From: Spirochaetae bacterium HGW-Spirochaetae-2
GTDB lineage: Bacteria > Spirochaetota > Spirochaetia > Sphaerochaetales > Sphaerochaetaceae
NCBI GenBank assembly: GCA_002839355.1
Contig: PGXW01000014.1
Coordinates: 1 to 58,520, forward strand
Direction of reading: 5' to 3'
DNA: 58,520 bases
Shown: positions 27,941-34,520 of the stretch, one piece after another
Layout of the letters: each line of letters opens with the position of its first letter
Position numbering within the stretch: the stretch's first letter is position 1
Notes under the pieces: generated by a model
The model's database searches: none
Told to the model about the DNA's origin: nothing
Seen by the model: only the letters and a program-made list of their open reading frames with translations
Program-made: the position numbers and the translations under genes

Positions 27941-29290
27941 TCAGGCGAACACCACCATATTCCGTCCTTGATCCTTCGCCATATACAATGCCTTGTCCGC
28001 AGCCTTGATAAGTGCGTGTTCGCTCTCGACATTATATTCGGGATACGCGGCAACTCCGATGCTGATAGTGACGCGAATCTGGATATCACCCATCTGGATG
28101 ATACTCTCTTCAACCATATGCCGAAGGCGTTCCGCGATATACGCGCAGTCCTTCTTGTCGGCTCCCGGTAGTATGACTATGAATTCCTCACCACCATACC
28201 TGATAGTCAGGTCGCCTTTTCGTGCAGCCATTGCCGTGATCTTCGACAGATTGACCAGGACCTTGTCCCCCATGGTGTGTCCGTATGTATCGTTCACCTT
28301 CTTGAAGTGGTCGATATCGAAAATCAACAGTCCGAGGGGAAGATGGGTTCGGACCGAACGGGAGAATTCCTCTGTCAACCGCGTCATACCGAATCTTCGG
28401 TTATACAGGCCTGTCAATGGATCGTTCGCAGCCAATTTCTGCAACTGGTCATAAGTGATAGCGTTGTTCAAGGCAAACGAGAAGGATTGGTTGAACATTT
28501 CCAAAGTTTGCAACGCCCTGTCCGCCAATTTGATCCGCGATGCAACCAGCAGAAGACCGATGGGAACATTCTTGTACACAATCGGCAATGTCAAGACTTC
28601 ATCAGGTCGGAAACTCAGCAATGTGCAATCGATGGTCAACTTGCCATCGAACACAGTCCGTTGTGTGGCAGAGGATTCGAACAGTTTCCAGAGATTCTCG
28701 TTGGCGACGATTTCCGCTGGATTCTTGACACCATAGGAATAGATGACTTCGAATTCTCCACCCCGTTCAATGATCACCGCTCCCGCATCAGCGTCGAGAT
28801 AGTGGAGGATTCGTTCAACAGCGTTCTTTGCCAGGATTTCCAACTCCAATTGTGAGGATAAAAGACTGTTGAACGACCGCACCGCGGCTTCGGAGGCAAT
28901 TGAATTTGACAACGCCTGCAATAGTGTGTTGTAGGCTTGTGCACTTTCACCCAGTTCGTCAGTGGAGTCCACAGGAATTTGGCATTCCTGGGAATCACAA
29001 TCTTCCAGATCCGAGAGGCTCTTGGCGTCGTTGAGCTTTCCGACTATGAACTGCATCTTGTTGGCCAGCAGTCCGATCCGTTTTCCCACGACTGTCTTTG
29101 CGAGGAGGATATTGATTGTACCGACAACCACTCCGGCAACAATGCAACTGAGAAAGAATGGTACTGTCATGACATAAGCACCGGGAATGCCCATTACAAG
29201 CATGAAGAATGGAAACACGATTCCAATCAATAGTCCGAAACTCGACATGTAGATGGCAAGATCAAGAAATACTTTTTTTGTAAGTCGCAT
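27941..29290 (-). CDS. Membrane GAF-like GGDEF diguanylate cyclase (449 aa)
   Basis: Two N-terminal helices (about 5-30 and 40-65), a HAMP-like or coiled linker rich in leucine and acid residues (to about 130), a GAF-like sensory domain (about 135-280, with RILHYLDADAGAVIIERGGEFEV) and a GGDEF domain (about 290-449). The active site is RYGGEEFIVIL, the GGEEF variant known to be active. RKGD five residues before it matches the RxxD inhibitory site. The ATG at 29290 has GGAGG four bases upstream. It converges with the PAS-GGDEF-HD-GYP gene at 27903. Confidence 0.91.
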   Translation of the reverse strand: MRLTKKVFLDLAIYMSSFGLLIGIVFPFFMLVMGIPGAYVMTVPFFLSCIVAGVVVGTINILLAKTVVGKRIGLLANKMQFIVGKLNDAKSLSDLEDCDSQECQIPVDSTDELGESAQAYNTLLQALSNSIASEAAVRSFNSLLSSQLELEILAKNAVERILHYLDADAGAVIIERGGEFEVIYSYGVKNPAEIVANENLWKLFESSATQRTVFDGKLTIDCTLLSFRPDEVLTLPIVYKNVPIGLLLVASRIKLADRALQTLEMFNQSFSFALNNAITYDQLQKLAANDPLTGLYNRRFGMTRLTEEFSRSVRTHLPLGLLIFDIDHFKKVNDTYGHTMGDKVLVNLSKITAMAARKGDLTIRYGGEEFIVILPGADKKDCAYIAERLRHMVEESIIQMGDIQIRVTISIGVAAYPEYNVESEHALIKAADKALYMAKDQGRNMVVFA

Positions 29291-29778
29291 AGGTCCTCCA
29301 CTTATTGAGAATCCGTGTATCAAATGATGTTTTTGATGAGACAGCATATCATATTTTGGACGATTGGCAATAAGGGAAATGACAAATTCATTGCATTCGG
29401 ATTGTCTTGGGTATCGGAGTCTCCGAAAGCTTTTGGATGTGTCATACGTTGTAAGATATGATCCATCTTTCGATATAAAGCCGAACGATTTTGCACTGTG
29501 TGAAAACCGTGGAGAAAGTTAGCTCGGCGAATCGATCTTCCGGTGAACGGCTCGTACTCCATTCAACCCATGGTGTTCCAGTGGGTATCGACACGCCGAT
29601 CATTCAGGGTATGCCTTCTCCGACACAAAACTACCCGAGCCTTCGAATTTTCGCTTGCATCGGAGTAATAAAGTGAACTGAGATTCTTTGATGTAATTAT
29701 AAATCGTTTCAAGTATTGTAAATATTGTGATTAAATGATAGTATTTGATAGTAAATAATTATTAATATGGAGTAGTTA
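29291..29778. other. AT-rich gap without a clear gene
   Basis: This 488-base stretch separates the divergent GGDEF gene from an outer-membrane protein gene. I see no convincing ORF; a 61-codon frame at 29491-29676 has no ribosome binding site and unlikely composition. The part from 29690 to 29770 is very AT-rich and should hold the promoter of the downstream gene. GGAG and CTCC near 29511 and 29559 could close a stem, but I recognise no riboswitch family. In particular I see no GEMM-type c-di-GMP motif. Confidence 0.4.
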
Positions 29779-30393
29779 ATGAAAAAAGTATTAGTCTGTG
29801 TTCTGCTGTTGTCTATTGTCGTTGGAAGTATATCTGCTGTTGGATTTGTCGGGGGCAATGTGTTTGTCGGCAACGATTCGTTCGAAGAAGATAATCGGGA
29901 AACATCCATCGATCAACTTGGGTTGGTCTTGTCTGGAGCCCATTATGTAGGGGAAACGGCAGGGATTGGTCTCGGGTATACCATCGGTGTTGGATTTGCT
30001 TCGGCATCGTATACATCGGGTATTTTCGAATGGGATGTGGAAACCGACCCGGTTTCGTTCAATGCTTCTGTAGCAGCCCAGTACATGGTGGGACTGAACG
30101 AAACCGCATACATCGAGTTCGGAGTTGGATTGGGATACCTAGGGGTAACCTCTACCTATTCCCTTCTTGGTGAAGAATATGTAGCATTGCTGAATATCAT
30201 AAAATTCGAAATGAAAGCCGGTGGAATCATTACGATCTCCAAGAGCCTGAACATTGGGGCAGGTGCAGTATTCTCCTTCCCCCTGGCCGTTACCGGAACA
30301 TTTGATTCCTCTTCCGAATCGTCGCCTCCCGACCTCTCTTTCGATAGCGGATTTGGCATAAAAGGGTACCTCGGGACATATCTCAAGTATTGA
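29779..30393 (+). CDS. Small beta-barrel outer membrane protein (204 aa)
   Basis: A signal peptide (MKKVLVCVLLLSIVVGSISA, cleavage after ISA) is followed by a glycine- and aromatic-rich, strand-like mature part: GFVGGNVFVGND, ETAGIGLGYTIGVGFASASY, YIEFGVGLGYLGV, SLNIGAGAVFSFPLAV and FGIKGYLGTYLKY. The alternation and the terminal YLKY fit an eight-strand outer-membrane barrel. It shares style but not obvious sequence with the protein at 4090-4701. It is monocistronic. Its end lies 217 bases before the ABC importer operon. No function can be assigned. Confidence 0.78.
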   Translation: MKKVLVCVLLLSIVVGSISAVGFVGGNVFVGNDSFEEDNRETSIDQLGLVLSGAHYVGETAGIGLGYTIGVGFASASYTSGIFEWDVETDPVSFNASVAAQYMVGLNETAYIEFGVGLGYLGVTSTYSLLGEEYVALLNIIKFEMKAGGIITISKSLNIGAGAVFSFPLAVTGTFDSSSESSPPDLSFDSGFGIKGYLGTYLKY

Positions 30394-30496
30394 GAGCCTT
30401 GATCGGGAATTCCCATCATGGAAAGGGGAGGCATGCAGGTGCCTTCCCGTTGTTGTGTCCAAGGTTTGGTCGCGACCGATACTGTTGGCCTGTGTT

Positions 30497-30586
30497 CCGG
30501 TTCAGGGCGGAATTTGACCGGTTCGGAAGTTGTCTGACGCTGTTCATCGGATTCTTTTTGAATACGATTGCGCATGGATATACAAT
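30497..30586 (+). promoter_or_regulatory. Promoter with three LytTR-type direct repeats
   Basis: Three nine-base repeats begin at 30497 (CCGGTTCAG), 30518 (CCGGTTCGG) and 30539 (GCTGTTCAT). Each centres on GTTC, with an exact 21-base period. A promoter follows: TTGAAT (30558-30563), 17 bases, TACAAT (30581-30586). The substrate-binding gene starts 27 bases later. LytTR proteins such as AgrA bind direct repeats with this geometry, a nine-base site plus a 12-base gap. The response regulator at 37196 is the obvious candidate binder. Confidence 0.6.
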
Positions 30587-30613
30587 GCGGCATCATCTTC
30601 AGGAGGTTTAATG

Positions 30614-31696
30614 ATGAAACGTGTATTTGTATTCGTGATGTTCATCGCATGTGCCACGATGGTTTTTGCAGCAGGCGCCAAGGAAAGTGGAGCGCCAGCA
30701 GCAGATGCCGGTCACGGTGAAACAGAGTTGGTCGTCTATAGTACGATTTTCGCAGAGTATGCGGAAGCGATGAAGGCAGGCTTCGAAGCCCTGCACCCCG
30801 GAGTCACCGTCAATGTATTGAACCCGGGCGGAACAGAAGCCATGTTCAAGAAATTGGAATCCGAATCGGCCAATCCACAGGCGGATGTCGTGCATGCCGG
30901 TTCGATGATCAATTATCAGCATGCCATTGAAATGGGTCTATTGGAGCCCTATGCTCCCCAAGCACCTGGTTTCAAGTCTTCCATTCCCGTAGGCGGCAGC
31001 AGACTTGAGCTGAGCCACCCGGAAAATTACTACCATGTCTGGTCGTTGATGTTCACTGGTGTCATGTACAACACCCAGGTACTCGAGCGGTACAAGCTTC
31101 CGATTCCCAGGACCTACAAGGATCTGACCAATCCGGTCTACAAGGACCAGATTATCAGTGCAGACCCCTTGAAGTCTTCGACCGCGAGCTCGAATATCGT
31201 CGCAATTCTCCAGATCTATGGTGATGAAGCTCCCGCGCTGTGGAAAGGCATCAACGCCAACCTGCCGTACTACTCGGGTTCCAGCTCACGTATCTACACC
31301 TTGGTAAGCAAGGGTGAGTTTGCCATGGCAATCGGCCTCTCTCGTCCAGCCCTGGTTGCGATGGAAGAAGGCTATCCAGTCGATTTCCTCTTCCCCGAGG
31401 ACGGAAGCCAGGTCTATGACAACTCCATGGCTTTGGTGAAAGGTGCCAAGCACCCCAATCTGGCAAAGGAATTCATCGACTACATCTTGAGTGATGAAAT
31501 GCAGCTCAAGGGTGCCGAATATCTCTATATCCCCGTGAAGCAGGGCGTCATGGATCCCTCGTTGCCAGTCAGCCTCGAGAGCGTCACAAAGGATATGGGC
31601 ACTATCTACGCTCCGGACCCCGCGCTCGCAGAAGAGAATCGTGAACTGATCCAAAACACCTTCGGTGAATACATCAGAACCAAAGGCACGAAATAA
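30614..31696 (+). CDS. ABC substrate-binding protein, FbpA/AfuA-type (360 aa)
   Basis: The signal peptide is MKRVFVFVMFIACATMVFAAGAKES, with cleavage after VFA. The mature protein is a class-II periplasmic receptor of the iron/phosphonate/sugar-phosphate group: LVVYSTIFAEYAEAMKAGFEALHPGVTVNVLNPGGTEAMFKKL at the start and GEFAMAIGLSRPALVA in the hinge region. Members bind ferric ion, 2-aminoethylphosphonate or hexose phosphates; I cannot decide from sequence. AGGAGG at 30601 favours the ATG at 30614, with 30611 an alternative. It is the first gene of the five-gene transporter-kinase operon. Confidence 0.88.
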   Translation: MKRVFVFVMFIACATMVFAAGAKESGAPAADAGHGETELVVYSTIFAEYAEAMKAGFEALHPGVTVNVLNPGGTEAMFKKLESESANPQADVVHAGSMINYQHAIEMGLLEPYAPQAPGFKSSIPVGGSRLELSHPENYYHVWSLMFTGVMYNTQVLERYKLPIPRTYKDLTNPVYKDQIISADPLKSSTASSNIVAILQIYGDEAPALWKGINANLPYYSGSSSRIYTLVSKGEFAMAIGLSRPALVAMEEGYPVDFLFPEDGSQVYDNSMALVKGAKHPNLAKEFIDYILSDEMQLKGAEYLYIPVKQGVMDPSLPVSLESVTKDMGTIYAPDPALAEENRELIQNTFGEYIRTKGTK

Positions 31697-31708
31697 TTCA
31701 AAAACCCG

Positions 31709-31735
31709 GCCCGCACCACCGATCGTGGTGTGGGC
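31709..31735 (+). terminator. Intra-operon hairpin after the binding-protein gene
   Basis: GCCCGCACCAC (31709-31719) pairs with GTGGTGTGGGC (31725-31735) around CGATC, with one G-U pair, and is followed by three T residues. It lies in the 62-base gap between the binding-protein gene and the permease gene. Such hairpins commonly cause partial termination or protect the upstream mRNA, so that binding protein is made in excess over membrane subunits. Confidence 0.7.
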
Positions 31736-31758
31736 TTTCGAATTCACTGGAGCACATG

Positions 31759-33384
31759 ATGAAGAAAACCTACGTATTTTCCTGGTTCCATATAGCCTAT
31801 GCAGTAGCAACACTTTTTCTATTCATGTTCCTATTGCTGCCGATCGTCAAACTATTCACAGGATCATTCAGCATGATCTTCGCAAGTGAGAATCCCCTCC
31901 CATCCGGTTTCTTCACCTATCTCCTGCGTGTCACGAGCAACACCCTTCAAATGGCGTTCCTTACCACAGGTTTCGCGGTGCTCATAGCTCTGCCCTTGGG
32001 GTTCCTGATCGCCAAGCTGCAGATTCCGGGTGCCTCCATCTTTCTGGGAATCCTGTCGATACCGTTGATAACCCCAGCCTTCATCTCCAGCTTCGCCACC
32101 ATCATATTGCTCGGCAATAGTGGTGTGCTCACCATGTTCTTCGAGTTGTTCGGTATCGATCTTCCATCGATCTATGGACTTCGAGGTCTTGTGATCACGC
32201 AAGTATTGCATGCAATGCCCTATGCATTGCTGTTGATCATAACCGGATTGAAGACAGTTCCCCGTCATCTTGAGGAAGCTTCCATGTCCTTGGGAAACAG
32301 CGCGCTGAAAACCCAGTTCTCGATCGTGCTTCCCTACATTTCGCCCCATATACTTATGGCAGCCCTCATGGTTTTCCTCACATCCATGGGCGATGTCGGT
32401 GGTCCGTTGATCATCGGCGGCAGTTACCAGGTCATTTCCACCGGAATCTACAACAACTTCATCACATATATGGGCGATGAACGAATTCCCATCATCTTCG
32501 CAGCATGGACATTGGTGTTGTCGTTCATTCTGTTGTTCATCGTCAGTCGTCTGATGAAATTGACCGAGGTCAAGCACCGCTTCAGGATCGGCCAGATGAC
32601 CTATGATCGTCCGAAGTCCCGCAAAGCCGGATTGGTACTGCTCGTATTCGTTTCACTGATATTCATGGCACCCTATGTCGCCATTCTCATCCAATCGTTC
32701 GGAACCATCTGGGCATACGATTGGTTGCCCCGCGAATTCACCACCAACAACTATGTGAAGGCACTGAGTGACATCTTGCCGATCAGGAACACTATCATAC
32801 TATTGATGACTGTCACTCCGATCCTGGTGGTTCTCAGTGTGATATTCGCCCATATGTTCAAGAATCGGAAGATGCTGCGCTGGATCAACTATTTCACATT
32901 GTTGCCTTTCACCATCCCTGGTGTAATCATCGCGGTAGGTTTGTTGCAGACCTATTCGGGAGTCTCCTTGGGACGACGGGATTTCATTGCGTCGATCTAC
33001 ATCCTGATCATAGCGATCGGTATCCGGCGGCTACCATTCGTATTGAAGATCATAGAGGCAGGGTTCACGAAGATCGACGATTCACAGCAAGAGGCGGCAT
33101 TCAGCTTGGGTGCCACGGACGTCAAGGCCTTCTTCTCTGTCCTGCTCCCGCAGTTGAAACCCGCCATATCCATGGCTATAGTCATCGGTATGATCAAGGT
33201 TGTCACGGAACTCTCGTCCAGTCTGATGTTGAATCCACCCGGGTGGAGAACCATGTCGCTGTATATCGCCTATTTTGTCGAAGAGGGGTTCCTTTCGCGG
33301 GCGGCTGCCATGGGTGTCGTGCTCATAGCGATCGTCGGAATCGGAACGGCCATATCAAACAGTATGAAGAAAAAGGTAAGGTAA
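31759..33384 (+). CDS. Two-domain ABC importer permease, FbpB/AfuB-type (541 aa)
   Basis: Twelve transmembrane helices arranged as two tandem BPD_transp_1 domains. The two coupling loops are HLEEASMSLGNSALKTQFSIVLP (about residues 172-195) and DSQQEAAFSLGATDVKAFFSVLLP (about 440-465), the usual FbpB pattern. GGAG at 31749 is three bases from the ATG at 31756 and six from the ATG at 31759, so I chose the second. The ATPase gene begins seven bases after its stop. It forms the conventional importer with the binding protein and ATPase. It is clearly paralogous to the N-terminal 560 residues of the kinase fusion downstream. Confidence 0.92.
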   Translation: MKKTYVFSWFHIAYAVATLFLFMFLLLPIVKLFTGSFSMIFASENPLPSGFFTYLLRVTSNTLQMAFLTTGFAVLIALPLGFLIAKLQIPGASIFLGILSIPLITPAFISSFATIILLGNSGVLTMFFELFGIDLPSIYGLRGLVITQVLHAMPYALLLIITGLKTVPRHLEEASMSLGNSALKTQFSIVLPYISPHILMAALMVFLTSMGDVGGPLIIGGSYQVISTGIYNNFITYMGDERIPIIFAAWTLVLSFILLFIVSRLMKLTEVKHRFRIGQMTYDRPKSRKAGLVLLVFVSLIFMAPYVAILIQSFGTIWAYDWLPREFTTNNYVKALSDILPIRNTIILLMTVTPILVVLSVIFAHMFKNRKMLRWINYFTLLPFTIPGVIIAVGLLQTYSGVSLGRRDFIASIYILIIAIGIRRLPFVLKIIEAGFTKIDDSQQEAAFSLGATDVKAFFSVLLPQLKPAISMAIVIGMIKVVTELSSSLMLNPPGWRTMSLYIAYFVEEGFLSRAAAMGVVLIAIVGIGTAISNSMKKKVR

Positions 33385-33390
33385 TATCGT

Positions 33391-34482
33391 ATGTCTGAAA
33401 TAATCATCGAGCGTCTGCAAAAGAATTTTGGAAATACCGAGGCTGTCAGGGACTTGTCGATTTCGATCGAGAAGGGCGAACTGGTTTCCCTGCTCGGACC
33501 TTCGGGTTGCGGCAAGACGACATTGCTGCGTATGGTGGCCGGTTTCGAGAGTCCTACCAGTGGAAAGATTTTTCTCCGGGAACGCAACCTCGTCGAAGTC
33601 CCACCGCAAAAGCGGAATATCGGGATCGTATTCCAGGATTATGCAATATTTCCGACTATGAACGTGTTCAACAATGTCGCTTATGGGCTGAAGATCAAGA
33701 AATTCGACAAGGCGCAGATTGCCTCCTTGGTGGCCGAATATTTGGAATTGGTAGGACTGACCGGTTATGAAAAGCGGATGCCGGCCCAGTTGTCGGGCGG
33801 GCAGCAACAGCGTGTCGCACTGGCGAGGGCATTGGTGATCAAACCCGATGTTCTATTGCTCGACGAACCGTTGTCGAATTTGGATGCGGCCTTGCGACTC
33901 AATATCCGCAAGGAGATCCGGAAGATCCAACAGGCTCTGGGAATCACTACGATCTTTGTCACGCATGACCAGGAGGAGGCGCTTTCGATATCAGACAAGG
34001 TGTTTGTCATGCGGCAAGGCGAGTTGATGCAGGGAGGAGCCCCGGAAGTGATATACCGCCGCCCGAACAATGACTTCGTGGCCGGTTTCATCGGGAAATC
34101 CAATATCATGTACGGTAAGGTTTTGGATTATACCGACGGCGTGACCAGTGTCGAGGTCAATGACAAGACCTTCCATGTGAAGACCGACGAAGTTATCGCG
34201 AAAGGCACCGAAGTCTGGGTTTCCTTGCGACCGCAATATATTCGCCTCAACGAACAACCGACCGACACCTATGACAATACCTTCCACGGAACGATTAACT
34301 ATATCGAATACCTGGGAGGTCTTGTAAAAGGCGAAATCCTGATGTCTAATGGACTGACGTTGGAATTCGAGCAGCCGATCAGGGGGAATTCAGCTCCCGA
34401 TCTGCAGAAGTCCCAGCAAGTATCCGGGATATTCTCTTCCGATGACCTGGTGGTGGGGAGAAATATCCGCAGGATGGACTGA
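33391..34482 (+). CDS. ABC importer ATP-binding protein, FbpC/AfuC-type (363 aa)
   Basis: The nucleotide-binding domain (1-240) has Walker A GPSGCGKTTLL, Q-loop VFQDYAIFP, signature LSGGQQQRVAL, Walker B VLLLDEPLSNLD and the H-loop in VTHDQEEAL. The C-terminal 120 residues form a TOBE regulatory domain, as in FbpC and PotA-like importers. It serves the permease seven bases upstream. It could also engage the coupling loops of the permease-kinase fusion downstream, since only one ATPase is encoded for two permeases. Confidence 0.95.
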   Translation: MSEIIIERLQKNFGNTEAVRDLSISIEKGELVSLLGPSGCGKTTLLRMVAGFESPTSGKIFLRERNLVEVPPQKRNIGIVFQDYAIFPTMNVFNNVAYGLKIKKFDKAQIASLVAEYLELVGLTGYEKRMPAQLSGGQQQRVALARALVIKPDVLLLDEPLSNLDAALRLNIRKEIRKIQQALGITTIFVTHDQEEALSISDKVFVMRQGELMQGGAPEVIYRRPNNDFVAGFIGKSNIMYGKVLDYTDGVTSVEVNDKTFHVKTDEVIAKGTEVWVSLRPQYIRLNEQPTDTYDNTFHGTINYIEYLGGLVKGEILMSNGLTLEFEQPIRGNSAPDLQKSQQVSGIFSSDDLVVGRNIRRMD

Positions 34483-34520
34483 GATTCACGATACCGCATG
34501 ACAGAGAGGTCCAGGAGCAG

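Noticed and set aside
29291-29778. A c-di-GMP riboswitch next to the GGDEF gene.
   Set aside because: I looked for the conserved GEMM core elements and found none in either orientation.
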